A stretch of 64,000 nucleotides of DNA, from assembly GCF_000565285.1 (NCBI RefSeq), contig NZ_APVL01000008.1, positions 1-64,000 of the forward strand, in the 5' to 3' direction. The DNA comes from Cytobacillus firmus DS1 (GTDB lineage: Bacteria; Bacillota; Bacilli; Bacillales; Cytobacillaceae). Each line of letters starts with the position of its first letter. The stretch's first letter is position 1. The translations under genes were made by a program, and so were the position numbers. Positions 45,846 through 55,380 of this stretch are shown piece by piece. A model generated the notes under the pieces. That model worked only from the letters and a program-made list of their open reading frames with translations, had not been told where the DNA came from and did no database searches.

Positions 45846-47528
45846 TTGTTAAATGAAATAACCATACGAAATTTTGCTATAATCGAAGCCCTTTCTGTTT
45901 CATTTGAAAAGGGCTTAACTGTTTTAACTGGTGAAACAGGGGCAGGGAAGTCCATTATTATCGATGCCATTCATTTGCTGGCTGGAGGCAGGGGGTCTGC
46001 AGAATTTGTCAGGCATGGTGAAGATAAGGCTGAATTAGAGGGGCTTTTTATCCTGGATGATCCCAAGCACCCTTGCTATAAAAGATCTGCAGAATTTGGG
46101 ATAGAGATTGAAGATGGAATGATTGTTCTCCGCAGAGATATATCAAAGACAGGAAAAAGCATCTGCAGAGTGAATGGAAAACTGGTTACTATTTCTGTTT
46201 TGAGGGAAATCGGAAGTTCACTTATTGATATACACGGTCAGCACGAACATCAGGAATTAATGAATGAAACCTTGCATCTTCCACTCCTCGATCAGTTTGG
46301 AGGACAAAAAATTTCTGCTTCCCTTTCTGAATACCAGGATATCTACAGGTTATATGAAAGCACTTTGAAAAAGCTTAAGAATTTAAGTGAGAATGAACAG
46401 CAAATGGCTCACCGGCTTGATTTGATCCAATTTCAGCTTGATGAAATCCAGTCGGCGCAGCTGAAATTGAATGAAGATGAGGATCTTATTGAAGAAAAGA
46501 GAAAGCTGTCCAATTTTGAACGGATTTTTGATTCTGTTCAGTCTGGCTATAATGCTCTTCAAGGAGAGCAAAAAGGGCTCGATTGGATTGGGATGGTAAT
46601 GGGGTATATGAATGATGCCGCGGAATTGGACCCATCATATAAAGAAATAGCGGAAAATGTGGCAAACAGCTTCTATTTGCTTGAAGATGCGGCCAGTTCC
46701 CTCCGCAATGAAATGGACTTTATGGAATATGATCCCCAGAGGCTTAATGAGATCGAAAACAGACTGAATGAAATAAATGGGCTAAAAAGAAAATATGGAA
46801 AAACGGTTGAAGAAGTGTTGGAATACGCAGCAAAAATAGAAGAAGAAATTGAAACCCTGCAAAATAAAGAAACCCATATTGATAAGCTGCAGAAAGAAGT
46901 TGCTGCCCTGAAAAAAGACCTTATGGTTGAAGGGGAAGAATTGAGCAAGCTGCGGAGAAAGTCTGCCCTAAAGCTTACGAAGTTAATTCATAAAGAGCTT
47001 AAGGAATTATACATGGAAAAAACAGTTTTTGAGGTAAGATTCTTTTCTGATCCCGAAGTCCTGTTGAAAAATGGCATTGACAGAGCGGAATTCTATATTT
47101 CCACCAATCCGGGAGAACCGCTCAAGCCTCTGTCTAAGATTGCATCGGGAGGGGAGCTGTCCCGAATCATGCTTGCATTAAAGAGCATTTTTTCAAAACA
47201 CCAGGGTGTTACAAGTATTATCTTTGATGAAGTGGACACAGGCGTGAGCGGAAGAGTGGCACAAGCCATCGCGGAAAAGATTCATCATGTTTCCGTGGAT
47301 TCACAGGTTCTGTGCATCTCTCACCTGCCACAGGTTGCAGCTATTGCAGATACTCATTTATTTATTGCTAAAAACACGAATGAAGGGCGGACCAAAACTA
47401 CAGTAAAGCCGCTGAATGAAGAAGAAAAGATAAAAGAAATCAGCCGTATGATTTCTGGAGTGGAAATTACCGATTTGACAAAAGAGCATGCAAAAGAGCT
47501 GCTGCATATGGCTAAACAGCTGAAATAA
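45846..47528 (+). CDS. recN: DNA repair protein RecN
   Basis: A 560-residue SMC-like ATPase acting early at double-strand breaks. Walker A GETGAGKS is at 29-36, a long coiled coil fills about 160-380, and the signature SKIASGGELSRIMLAL and Walker B SIIFDEVDTGVSG follow. The TTG at 45846 (MLNEITIRNFAIIE) has GAGG 7 nt upstream and matches the family N-terminus; a GTG at 45837 in frame is less likely. It lies next to ahrC as in B. subtilis. Confidence 0.95.
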   Translation: MLNEITIRNFAIIEALSVSFEKGLTVLTGETGAGKSIIIDAIHLLAGGRGSAEFVRHGEDKAELEGLFILDDPKHPCYKRSAEFGIEIEDGMIVLRRDISKTGKSICRVNGKLVTISVLREIGSSLIDIHGQHEHQELMNETLHLPLLDQFGGQKISASLSEYQDIYRLYESTLKKLKNLSENEQQMAHRLDLIQFQLDEIQSAQLKLNEDEDLIEEKRKLSNFERIFDSVQSGYNALQGEQKGLDWIGMVMGYMNDAAELDPSYKEIAENVANSFYLLEDAASSLRNEMDFMEYDPQRLNEIENRLNEINGLKRKYGKTVEEVLEYAAKIEEEIETLQNKETHIDKLQKEVAALKKDLMVEGEELSKLRRKSALKLTKLIHKELKELYMEKTVFEVRFFSDPEVLLKNGIDRAEFYISTNPGEPLKPLSKIASGGELSRIMLALKSIFSKHQGVTSIIFDEVDTGVSGRVAQAIAEKIHHVSVDSQVLCISHLPQVAAIADTHLFIAKNTNEGRTKTTVKPLNEEEKIKEISRMISGVEITDLTKEHAKELLHMAKQLK

Positions 47529-47586
47529 TTATGATCCAATATCAGGTCTGTACCCATCAGCTGCTAAAGCCAGATCTAATACCTTG

Positions 47587-47617
47587 AAAAGCTATCCAAA
47601 GCAGGATAGCTTTTTTT
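47587..47617 (+). terminator. Terminator after recN
   Basis: AAAAGCTATCC, AAAGCA and GGATAGC are followed by TTTTTTT. Confidence 0.85.
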
Positions 47618-47711
47618 ATGTCACTGGCAGTTATAAATGCCATCGATGCAGGCAAAATTAAAGATGTAGCCATTTGACGTGGATGGACTAGAAGCGAGGA
47701 GAGTGAAAAAT

Positions 47712-49001
47712 TTGACATATGATGTTTTGCGCAAAATAATTGGTGGAATTCTCCTTGTTTCATTAATTGCTTTAGGTTTATCTAAGCCTGTTCAGGAATA
47801 TTTGCAAATACCTGCAAATATTACCCTTTTTGAAGGACAGCAGCTGGATATTGCAAAGGCAGAAGCAGTGTCGGCCGGGCTGTCCATAGATAATACAAGT
47901 GTTGCACTTAAAGAAGATAACCATTCGATTTCGCTTTCAGCAAAAGAAAATGGGAAAAATGAAATGCTTCTCGAGCTGGCAGGTTTTCCGATAAAAAAGG
48001 TTGATGTTAATGTCTTAAAAGATTTTAAAGTAATTCCAGGAGGCCAATCAATCGGGGTTAAACTAAATACAGTAGGCGTGTTAGTAGTGGGGCACCATCA
48101 GGTTAATACGGCTGAAGGAAAAGCATCGCCAGGTGAAACGGCCGGGATAAAAATCGGAGATATCATTACTGAAATTAATGGTAAGAAAATTGAAAAGATG
48201 TCAGATGTTGCCCCTTTTGTTCAAGAAGCTGGCAAAAGCGGCAACCCGCTCCAAATCATTGTAAGCCGTGAAAGCGGAAAGGTGAAAACGGAGCTCACTC
48301 CTCTTAAAGAAAACGGGGAAGAAACATATAAGCTTGGATTATATATACGTGACTCTGCAGCAGGCATTGGGACGATGACTTTCTATCACCCGGAATCGAA
48401 AAAGTATGGAGCACTCGGGCATGTTATTTCCGATATGGATACGAAAAAACCCATTGTGGTTGAGGACGGACAGATCGTCAGATCGACGGTTACTTCCATT
48501 GAAAAAGGAAGCAATGGCAATCCAGGCGAAAAACTTGCACGATTTTCCTCAGACAAAGAAATAATCGGGAATATTGTCAGGAATAGTCCTTTCGGAATTT
48601 TTGGGGAATTAAACCGGGATATGAAAAATGGGATTTTTGACAAACCAATGCCAATAGCACTATCCCATCAGGTAAAAGAGGGCGCTGCTCAAATACTGAC
48701 TGTAGTCGACAATGATGAAGTACAATTGTTTGATATTGAAATTGTCAGCACGATTCCGCAAAAGTTTCCTGCAACAAAAGGAATGGTCATAAAAGTGACG
48801 GATCAGAAGCTCCTCGATAAAACAGGCGGCATTGTCCAGGGGATGAGCGGCAGCCCGATCATTCAGAATGGCAGGATTATTGGAGCGGTAACACATGTAT
48901 TTGTAAATGATCCAACTTCGGGATATGGAGTTCATATTGAATGGATGCTAAATGAAGCAGGCATCAATATATATGAGAAAGCAGAAGAAAAAGCATCTTA
49001 A
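47712..49001 (+). CDS. spoIVB: SpoIVB signalling serine peptidase
   Basis: A 429-residue forespore peptidase of family S55 that starts sigma-K activation by cutting SpoIVFA. An N-terminal membrane helix (about 7-25) precedes a PDZ domain (about 110-195) and the peptidase domain, with a GALGHVISD histidine and the serine motif GMSGSPI. The serine is 48 residues from the end, as in B. subtilis. The TTG at 47712 was preferred to a GTG at 47703 that sits 1 nt from the GAGGAG; the choice is not certain. Confidence 0.93.
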   Translation: MTYDVLRKIIGGILLVSLIALGLSKPVQEYLQIPANITLFEGQQLDIAKAEAVSAGLSIDNTSVALKEDNHSISLSAKENGKNEMLLELAGFPIKKVDVNVLKDFKVIPGGQSIGVKLNTVGVLVVGHHQVNTAEGKASPGETAGIKIGDIITEINGKKIEKMSDVAPFVQEAGKSGNPLQIIVSRESGKVKTELTPLKENGEETYKLGLYIRDSAAGIGTMTFYHPESKKYGALGHVISDMDTKKPIVVEDGQIVRSTVTSIEKGSNGNPGEKLARFSSDKEIIGNIVRNSPFGIFGELNRDMKNGIFDKPMPIALSHQVKEGAAQILTVVDNDEVQLFDIEIVSTIPQKFPATKGMVIKVTDQKLLDKTGGIVQGMSGSPIIQNGRIIGAVTHVFVNDPTSGYGVHIEWMLNEAGINIYEKAEEKAS

Positions 49002-49020
49002 TACGGGGAATGGATCAAAT

Positions 49021-49046
49021 AAAAAGGCGGGGAAATCCCGTCTTTT
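49021..49046 (+). terminator. Terminator after spoIVB
   Basis: AAAAAGGCGGG, GAAAT and CCCGTCTTTTT form a stem with one mismatch and a T run. Confidence 0.78.
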
Positions 49047-49083
49047 TCATTTTTTATGTTAAAATGACGATAATTAAAGATTT

Positions 49084-49131
49084 TTCGACAAATATACACG
49101 TATTGTAAAGAGTATGGCGAAACTGGTCGAA
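49084..49131. promoter_or_regulatory. Upstream 0A-box cluster of spo0A
   Basis: The Spo0A consensus TGNCGAA occurs as TGTCGAA on the minus strand (within 49084-49092) and as TGGCGAA (49115-49121). TGGTCGAA (49124-49131) is a near match. They lie upstream of the sigma-H promoter and fit Spo0A autoregulation. Confidence 0.55.
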
Positions 49132-49194
49132 AACAGAAGAAAACAAAAGAAAAAATGAGGTTTCGCTGGTTTTTTAAGAAAATTTCAAAAAAGT

Positions 49195-49223
49195 AGAGGA
49201 ATTTATGTTGCATTGTCGAATTT
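49195..49223 (+). promoter_or_regulatory. Sigma-H promoter of spo0A with overlapping 0A box
   Basis: AGAGGAATT (49195-49203) and GTCGAATTT (49215-49223) match the sigma-H elements RNAGGAWWW and RNNGAATWW with an 11-bp spacer. The 0A box TTGTCGAAT (49213-49221) covers the -10. B. subtilis spo0A is also driven by sigma-H at its Ps promoter. Confidence 0.75.
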
Positions 49224-49315
49224 CTCATTTAGAATAGAAAATAGATATTAAAAAAAGAGCGTGTTCAAAACGAACATTCATTAAAGAGACCATAATGGGC
49301 CGAGGAGGAAAGTAA

Positions 49316-50104
49316 GTGAAGAAAATAAAAGTTTGTGTTGTGGATGATAATAGGGAACTGGTCGGGCTTTTAGAGGAATATATATCTTCCCAGGAGGATA
49401 TGGAAGTTGCGGGTGTTGCACATAATGGACAGGATTGCCTCGACATTTTAGAGCAGACACAGCCTGACGTTCTTGTGCTGGATATCATCATGCCTCACTT
49501 GGATGGACTTGCTGTACTCGAGAAAATGAGAGAATTAAATCTGAATGCACTCCCTAATGTAATTATGCTTACTGCATTCGGCCAGGAGGATGTCACCAAA
49601 AAGGCAGTGGATTTGGGAGCTTCCTACTTTATTCTTAAACCATTTGATATGGACAATTTGGCAAGCCATATTCGCCAGGTCAGCGGAAAATCCAATTCAT
49701 TTCTCCGCAAACCCGCTCCATCTTACCGTCCTCAGGCAGAGGCAAAGCCCAAGAACCTGGATGCCAGCATCACCAGCATCATCCATGAAATTGGCGTTCC
49801 TGCCCATATTAAAGGATACCTATATCTTCGTGAAGCAATTTCAATGGTGTACAATGATATTGAACTTCTCGGTTCCATTACAAAAGTGCTGTACCCTGAT
49901 ATTGCTAAAAAGTTTAATACGACTGCAAGCCGGGTTGAACGTGCGATCCGCCATGCGATTGAAGTTGCTTGGAGCCGTGGTAATATAGATTCGATTTCCT
50001 CTCTTTTCGGGTATACAGTCAGCATGACTAAAGCAAAGCCGACTAATTCCGAGTTCATTGCAATGGTGGCTGACAAGCTTCGTCTCGAGCATAAGGCTTC
50101 TTGA
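49316..50104 (+). CDS. spo0A: Spo0A, master regulator of sporulation
   Basis: A 262-residue response regulator. The receiver domain (1-125) keeps the acidic pair D10/D11, phosphoacceptor D56 (LVLDIIMP) and K108-equivalent (ILKPFD). The C-terminal domain (about 150-262) has the recognition helix [17 protein letters not shown]. Phosphorylation by the relay commits the cell to sporulation. The start is GTG with GAGGAGG upstream. spoIVB precedes it as in all Bacilli. Confidence 0.98.
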   Translation: MKKIKVCVVDDNRELVGLLEEYISSQEDMEVAGVAHNGQDCLDILEQTQPDVLVLDIIMPHLDGLAVLEKMRELNLNALPNVIMLTAFGQEDVTKKAVDLGASYFILKPFDMDNLASHIRQVSGKSNSFLRKPAPSYRPQAEAKPKNLDASITSIIHEIGVPAHIKGYLYLREAISMVYNDIELLGSITKVLYPDIAKKFNTTASRVERAIRHAIEVAWSRGNIDSISSLFGYTVSMTKAKPTNSEFIAMVADKLRLEHKAS

Positions 50105-50143
50105 AAGGGTAAGGACTTATAATAAAATTTTGCTTATTTTGCT

Positions 50144-50168
50144 GCGCTCCAATAGGGGCGTTTTTTAT
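50144..50168 (+). terminator. Terminator after spo0A
   Basis: GCGCTCC, AATA and GGGGCG are followed by TTTTTTATTTTT. Confidence 0.65.
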
Positions 50169-50199
50169 TTTTCCTCATAAAATAAAGCTGCAGAAATAA

Positions 50200-50234
50200 A
50201 AAGGTTCAGTTTGAATGCATCAAACTGAACCTTT
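50200..50234. terminator. Bidirectional stem-loop after yycC-like gene
   Basis: AAAGGTTCAGTTTGA and its exact complement flank ATGCA. A 15-bp perfect stem with A and T at the ends lies between convergent spo0A and the yycC-like gene. Confidence 0.75.
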
Positions 50235-50277
50235 CCTTTACAAAATAAGAAAGTATAAAATTATGAACGCAGATAAC

Positions 50278-50309
50278 TGTCTAGCTCCGGGCGCCCTGCG
50301 CTTTTCTTA
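50278..50309. repeat. Short copy of dispersed GC-rich intergenic repeat
   Basis: TGTCTAGCTCCGGGCGCCCT is followed by the shared tail GCGCTTTTCTTA. It abuts the stop codon of the yycC-like gene. Confidence 0.5.
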
Positions 50310-50447
50310 TTTGTTTTCTTCTTTCTCAAGCTCGATCATTTTTTGGATCAGAATATGCTGGGGCATGTGCATGATTTGCTCAAGAGGAAGATTAAGTTTT
50401 TCAGCGAGCTTTAATGCTGTTTCCGGTGATATCTGCAGCGGCTTCAC
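50307..50447 (-). CDS. yycC: YycC-like small protein (46 aa)
   Basis: A 46-residue protein starting MKPLQISPETALKLAEKLN with a central EQIMHMPQHILIQKM block. This closely resembles the YycC family, which I recall as a small Bacillus protein of unknown function. The start is GTG with GGGGG 6 nt upstream. It lies 17 nt after yqzF on the same strand. Confidence 0.72.
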   Translation of the reverse strand: MKPLQISPETALKLAEKLNLPLEQIMHMPQHILIQKMIELEKEENK

Positions 50448-50464
50448 TTTTTTCCCCCACTAAC

Positions 50465-50701
50465 TTATTTAGTTTTAAAACGATCCTGAACTTTGTTTCT
50501 TTTTCGATCACGATAAAGAATAAAACCTGCGATAAAGCCAAGCCCTATGATCAAGAAAAGGAAACCTGATACAAATTGAATCCATAAATATGGAAATGGG
50601 CTTTGCAGGATGCCAAAGACCATATCTCTCATTAATTTTATCCCATACACAGCCAATATGCCCGGCAGGAGTAAAATTAATAAAGCAATTAGTCTAATCA
50701 T
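50465..50701 (-). CDS. yqzF: YqzF, DUF2627 membrane protein
   Basis: A 78-residue protein with two membrane helices (about 4-22 and 40-65) and a basic C-terminus. It matches DUF2627 (YqzF), found next to bkdR and spo0A in Bacilli, function unknown. GAAGGG lies 9 nt before the ATG. It is divergent from bkdR. Confidence 0.8.
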   Translation of the reverse strand: MIRLIALLILLLPGILAVYGIKLMRDMVFGILQSPFPYLWIQFVSGFLFLIIGLGFIAGFILYRDRKRNKVQDRFKTK

Positions 50702-50854
50702 AAGAAAATTCCCTTCAAATCAAGTTGCCTACCGAAATCATAAATCATTAAAGAAATTTGTCAAGTGCCTCTGCTGTGCTAAAATAAAACATGAAGGATA
50801 TTGCAGAAATTTCTATCGAATGTGCAAGAATTTTCAATGAAAGCAGGAAAACCT

Positions 50855-52918
50855 ATGCAAACAGTGATGATTGTCGGTGCAGGAAAAGGCGGTACCGCCA
50901 TCCTTAAAATAATTAAAGAAACGGCAGTTCTGGATGTAAAAGCCATGGTGGATATCGATCCCTATACAGAAGGACTTCGGCTTGCCAAAGAAAGCGGAAT
51001 CCCAATCGGCACTGATTGGCGCCAGTTCATTAATCAGGATATTGACATCATTATTGAAGTTACCGGAAATGAGCAGGTATTTATCGACATCAGGGAAGCC
51101 AGAAGCAAAAATACAGTTCTAATACCTGGAAGTGTAGCTTTTTTAATCGCGAAATTACTTGAGGAAAAGGAAGAGCTGATTTCAAAATTTAGAAATGAAG
51201 CCTATAAGCATGACTTGATTTTTAATTCGACCGATGACGGAATGATTGTAATTAATAACCTCAATGAAATAATAGTCTTTAATCGCAGTGCGGAGAGAAT
51301 GACAGGAATAAAGAGGAAAGATGCTTTAGGGAAAAAAATAAATGAAGTCATTACAGACAGCATGCTGCCAAGAGTTATGGCGACAAGGAGAATCGAAGCG
51401 AATCAGGAAATGACTTTGGCTAATGGCCTGAAAATTATTACAACAAGAATACCTATGCTTGGTGAAAACAATGAATTAATGGGTGCCTTTGCCGTTTTTA
51501 AGGATATAACAGAAGTAGTTTCACTTGCAGAAGAAATTACGAATTTAAAAGACATACAGACGATGCTTCAGGCAATTATTCAGTCAAGTGAGGAAGCCAT
51601 TTCTGTTGTTGATGAAAATGGGAAAGGGATTTTAATCAATCCGGCATATTCCAGGCTTACAGGTCTGGAGGAGGAAAAAGTAATCGGAAAGCCTGCCACT
51701 GCAGATATTTCGGAAGGTGAAAGTGTGCATATGAAGGTCCTTCAAACTCGAAGAGCGATGAGAGGTGTGGCCATGAGAGTCGGACCGAAGAGAAAGGATG
51801 TAATTGTAAACGTTGCCCCTGTTATTGTTGATGGAAAGTTAAAAGGGAGTGTTGGTGTTATTCACGACGTATCGGAAATTCAAAATCTGAATCGTGAATT
51901 AAACCGGGCCAGGCAGATTATCCGCACACTGGAAGCGAAGTATTCATTCGAGGATATAATTGGAACATCTGAAGAGATGACCATTGCAATTGAACAGGCA
52001 AGACTTGGAGCTAAAACTCCTGCCACAGTTTTGCTGAGAGGAGAGTCCGGAACAGGTAAAGAGCTCTTCGCCCATGCTATACACAATGCAAGCGACCGAA
52101 AATATAACAAGTTTATCAGGGTTAATTGTGCCGCCTTATCAGAATCTCTTTTGGAAAGCGAATTATTCGGTTATGAAGAGGGGGCATTCTCGGGTGCAAA
52201 AAGAGGCGGAAAGAGAGGGTTGTTTGAGGAAGCTGATAAAGGCAGCATTTTTCTGGATGAAATTGGCGAACTGACAGCCAACACTCAGGCAAAGCTGCTC
52301 AGGGTTCTGCAGGAACATGAAATTACAAGAGTGGGAGGGACCAAGCCTATTTCAATTGATGTTCGGGTTATTGCCGCAACAAATGTCAATTTAGAAAAAG
52401 GAATTGCGGATGGCACCTTTAGGGAAGACTTATACTACAGGCTGAATAGAATGCCCATACATATTCCTTCATTACGGCGCAGGAAAGAGGATATTCCTTT
52501 GCTGTGCAGCAGACTTATTCAAAAGATAAACCAGGAATATGGGCGGAATGTAGAAGGTGTGACAGAACAAGCTGCTAAAAAGCTGATGGCGTATAATTGG
52601 CCGGGGAATGTGAGGGAACTCGATAATATCCTTGGCAGAGCCATAATTTTTATGAATTATAACGAAACGAAAATAGAAGAACGGCATATTCCGGATCTGG
52701 GTGCCAATAATCCGTCACCAAGTATTGAAGCAAGTGAAGAAGCGCAAAATAAATCATTAACTCAAATGGTTGAGCAGTATGAGGCAAAGGTGATCAGGCA
52801 AACTCTTCGAAATCTGGATGGGAATAAAACCAAGACAGCTAAAATGCTTGGACTCTCAGTCAGGAATCTTTACTATAAATTGGAGAAATACGAAATTGCA
52901 AAAAATAGCATGCAATAA
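50855..52918 (+). CDS. bkdR: BkdR, sigma-54-dependent activator of the bkd operon
   Basis: A 687-residue enhancer-binding protein. The N-terminus (about 1-105) looks like a Rossmann fold ([14 protein letters not shown]), then two PAS domains (about 120-225 and 245-350), an AAA+ domain with GESGTGKE and the sigma-54 contact loop GAFSGA, and a C-terminal Fis-type helix-turn-helix ([20 protein letters not shown]). It activates the operon that follows. An in-frame ATG at 50801 exists, but AGG at 7 nt favours 50855. Confidence 0.92.
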   Translation: MQTVMIVGAGKGGTAILKIIKETAVLDVKAMVDIDPYTEGLRLAKESGIPIGTDWRQFINQDIDIIIEVTGNEQVFIDIREARSKNTVLIPGSVAFLIAKLLEEKEELISKFRNEAYKHDLIFNSTDDGMIVINNLNEIIVFNRSAERMTGIKRKDALGKKINEVITDSMLPRVMATRRIEANQEMTLANGLKIITTRIPMLGENNELMGAFAVFKDITEVVSLAEEITNLKDIQTMLQAIIQSSEEAISVVDENGKGILINPAYSRLTGLEEEKVIGKPATADISEGESVHMKVLQTRRAMRGVAMRVGPKRKDVIVNVAPVIVDGKLKGSVGVIHDVSEIQNLNRELNRARQIIRTLEAKYSFEDIIGTSEEMTIAIEQARLGAKTPATVLLRGESGTGKELFAHAIHNASDRKYNKFIRVNCAALSESLLESELFGYEEGAFSGAKRGGKRGLFEEADKGSIFLDEIGELTANTQAKLLRVLQEHEITRVGGTKPISIDVRVIAATNVNLEKGIADGTFREDLYYRLNRMPIHIPSLRRRKEDIPLLCSRLIQKINQEYGRNVEGVTEQAAKKLMAYNWPGNVRELDNILGRAIIFMNYNETKIEERHIPDLGANNPSPSIEASEEAQNKSLTQMVEQYEAKVIRQTLRNLDGNKTKTAKMLGLSVRNLYYKLEKYEIAKNSMQ

Positions 52919-52944
52919 ATTTCATACTATGAAATAAATTGCAT
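52910..52944. promoter_or_regulatory. Candidate BkdR enhancer (upstream activating sequence)
   Basis: ATGCAATAAATTTCAT and ATGAAATAAATTGCAT form an inverted repeat with 14 of 16 pairs and a 3-nt centre. It overlaps the bkdR stop and lies about 45 bp upstream of the -24 element. Confidence 0.65.
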
Positions 52945-52986
52945 ACTTTAGTTCGGTGAATAAAGCGTTTTCACGGTATTTTGAAG

Positions 52987-53004
52987 TTGGCACACTTCTT
53001 GCAA
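52987..53004 (+). promoter_or_regulatory. Sigma-54 promoter of the bkd operon
   Basis: TTGGCACACTTCTTGCAA matches the -24/-12 consensus TGGCAC-N5-TTGCW exactly. It lies between bkdR and ptb. Confidence 0.92.
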
Positions 53005-53077
53005 GTAAAATAAATGGAAGAACATCAAGAAAAAGGCGTCGATTATTCTTAAGTTCCTAAACTTATCCACTGGTATC

Positions 53078-53104
53078 CGGGTGGGCAAGGCGCCTGCGCT
53101 TTTC
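53078..53104. repeat. Short copy of dispersed GC-rich repeat in the bkd leader
   Basis: CCGGGTGGGCAAGGCGCCTG leads into the shared tail GCGCTTTTC. It lies in the 5' untranslated region, 20 nt before ptb. Confidence 0.5.
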
Positions 53105-53123
53105 ATGTAAGGGGGTTGAACAG

Positions 53124-54026
53124 ATGACATTGGATTCGCTTCTAACGAAAGCAACCCAATATGGTGAGAAAACAGTAGCCGTAGCTGCAGCGGAAGACGA
53201 AGAAGTTCTGGAAGCTGTAGCTGAAGCAATTAAGCTGAACTTAGCAAGCTTTTTATTGTTCGGGGATGAAGGGGAAATCCGCGAAATCCTGAACCAGAAG
53301 CATAGCGAAGCAGCTGAAAGCCCTAAAGTTGAAATTGTTCACACAGAATCGGCTGCGCATGCAGCGGAATTGTCAGTAAGGGCTGTGAAAGAACAGAAGG
53401 CCAATGTGCTTATGAAGGGGAATATCCCGACGGCAGGCATTTTAAAAGCTGTCTTAAATAAAGAATTTGGTTTAAGAACAGGAAATGTTTTATCACATGT
53501 GGCTGTTTTTGAGGTTCCGGGCTTTGAACGGTTTACAATCGTAACGGATGCAGCTATGAATATTGCACCTGATCTTAATCAAAAAGCACAAATACTGAAA
53601 AATGCAGTTCATATTGCAAGAAGCATAGGGGTTGAAAATCCTCTCGCAGCTCCGATTGCTGCAGTAGAGGCCGTTAACCCTGCTATGCAGGCAACTTTGG
53701 ATGCCGCAGCATTAACTCTTATGAACAAAAGAGGCCAGATTAAAGATTGTATAGTCGATGGTCCTCTGGCTTTGGACAATGCCATATCATTTGAAGCTGC
53801 TGAGCATAAGGGAATCAAAAGCGAAGTTGCCGGACAGGCAGATATTTTATTGGTGCCGACTATAGAAGTTGGGAATGCTTTATATAAATCACTTGTCTAC
53901 TTTGCCAAAGCAAAAGTAGGAGCCGTTATCGCAGGTGCCAAAGCGCCAATCGTTCTTACTTCACGGGCGGATTCGGCTGAAAGCAAGGTTTATTCATTGG
54001 CATTAGCGATATGCTCAGCAAAGTAA
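53124..54026 (+). CDS. ptb: Phosphate butyryltransferase
   Basis: A 300-residue member of the phosphate acetyl/butyryltransferase family. It exchanges CoA for phosphate on branched acyl-CoAs made by the Bkd complex. The VLMKGNIPTAGILKAVL and VTDAAMNIAPDL blocks are typical. GGGGG precedes the ATG. It is the first gene of the sigma-54 operon. Confidence 0.93.
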   Translation: MTLDSLLTKATQYGEKTVAVAAAEDEEVLEAVAEAIKLNLASFLLFGDEGEIREILNQKHSEAAESPKVEIVHTESAAHAAELSVRAVKEQKANVLMKGNIPTAGILKAVLNKEFGLRTGNVLSHVAVFEVPGFERFTIVTDAAMNIAPDLNQKAQILKNAVHIARSIGVENPLAAPIAAVEAVNPAMQATLDAAALTLMNKRGQIKDCIVDGPLALDNAISFEAAEHKGIKSEVAGQADILLVPTIEVGNALYKSLVYFAKAKVGAVIAGAKAPIVLTSRADSAESKVYSLALAICSAK

Positions 54027-54110
54027 TAGCGCTGAAATCAGCATTTCATATAAAAAATATTAATCAAAAAACGAACATAAATTTCTTATAATCCGGGGAG
54101 GAAATATAAC

Positions 54111-55205
54111 ATGGAAATCTTCAAATACTTAGAAACTTACGATTACGAACAAGTGGTGTTTTGCCAGGATAAACAATCAGGCTTAAAAGCTATTATTGCA
54201 ATTCATGACACTACTTTAGGTCCTGCACTTGGCGGTACACGCATGTGGACTTACGAATCTGAAGAGGCAGCTATTGAAGATGCATTGCGCCTTGCACGCG
54301 GAATGACTTATAAGAATGCAGCAGCAGGCTTAAACCTTGGTGGCGGTAAAACAGTTATTATCGGAGATCCGCGAAAAGACAAAAACGAAGAGATGTTCCG
54401 TGCTTTCGGCCGTTATATCCAAGGGTTAAATGGACGTTACATTACTGCAGAGGACGTAGGCACTACTGTAGCTGATATGGATCTGATCCATGAGGAAACT
54501 GATTATGTAACAGGTATTTCACCTGCCTTCGGTTCTTCGGGCAACCCTTCACCAGTTACGGCTTACGGCGTATACAGAGGAATGAAGGCAGCAGCAAAGG
54601 CTGCATTCGGAACTGACTCTCTGGAAGGCAAAACAATTGCCGTTCAGGGTGTTGGAAACGTTGCGTTCAATCTTTGCCGTCATCTGCATGAAGAAGGTGC
54701 ACAGCTAATTGTAACGGATATTAATAAAGATGCAGTTCAGCGTGCAGTTGAAGAGTTCGGTGCTAAAGCGGTTGAACCAAATGAAATTTATGGAGTTGAA
54801 TGTGATATTTATGCACCATGTGCTTTAGGTGCGACGGTTAATGATGATACAATTCCGCAGCTGAAAGCAAAAGTAATTGCCGGAGCTGCAAACAATCAGC
54901 TTAAAGAGACCCGCCATGGTGATATAATCCATGAAATGGGCATTGTTTATGCACCTGACTATGTAATTAATGCAGGCGGAGTTATCAATGTTGCAGATGA
55001 GCTGTACGGATACAACCGTGAACGTGCAATGAAAAAAGTTGAAACTGTATACAACAATATTGAAAAAGTTATTGATATTGCTAAAAGGGATGGAATTCCG
55101 ACATATAAGGCGGCTGACCGCATGGTTGAGGAAAGAATTGAAAGAATGCGTAATTCACGCGGACAATTCCTCCAAAACGGCCATCATATCCTGAGCCGCA
55201 GATAG
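54111..55205 (+). CDS. bcd: Leucine/branched-chain amino acid dehydrogenase
   Basis: A 364-residue NAD-dependent dehydrogenase that deaminates Leu, Val and Ile to 2-oxo acids. Catalytic Lys80 lies in [11 protein letters not shown], and the NAD motif [13 protein letters not shown] is near 180. GGGGAGG precedes the ATG. It supplies the substrates of BkdAA/AB. Confidence 0.95.
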   Translation: MEIFKYLETYDYEQVVFCQDKQSGLKAIIAIHDTTLGPALGGTRMWTYESEEAAIEDALRLARGMTYKNAAAGLNLGGGKTVIIGDPRKDKNEEMFRAFGRYIQGLNGRYITAEDVGTTVADMDLIHEETDYVTGISPAFGSSGNPSPVTAYGVYRGMKAAAKAAFGTDSLEGKTIAVQGVGNVAFNLCRHLHEEGAQLIVTDINKDAVQRAVEEFGAKAVEPNEIYGVECDIYAPCALGATVNDDTIPQLKAKVIAGAANNQLKETRHGDIIHEMGIVYAPDYVINAGGVINVADELYGYNRERAMKKVETVYNNIEKVIDIAKRDGIPTYKAADRMVEERIERMRNSRGQFLQNGHHILSRR

Positions 55206-55246
55206 GTTTTAGGAAGAAGGTAAATATAGCCTGTCTTTCCTGAAAT

Positions 55247-55280
55247 GCAAAGCGCTGAATTAAGAATTCAGCGTCTTTGC
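55247..55280 (+). other. Intercistronic stem-loop between bcd and buk
   Basis: GCAAAG-CGCTGAATT and AATTCAGCG-T-CTTTGC form a 15-bp stem with one bulge around AAG. No long T run follows, so partial termination or mRNA processing are both possible. Confidence 0.7.
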
Positions 55281-55380
55281 CTTTAAAAGCAGAGTAGAAA
55301 AAATGCAGCGGCAGATAAAGTACCTGAGTAAGAGTTATGCTTTTACTAGGGAGATTTCTGCTCTTTATGGAGGTTTAAAC

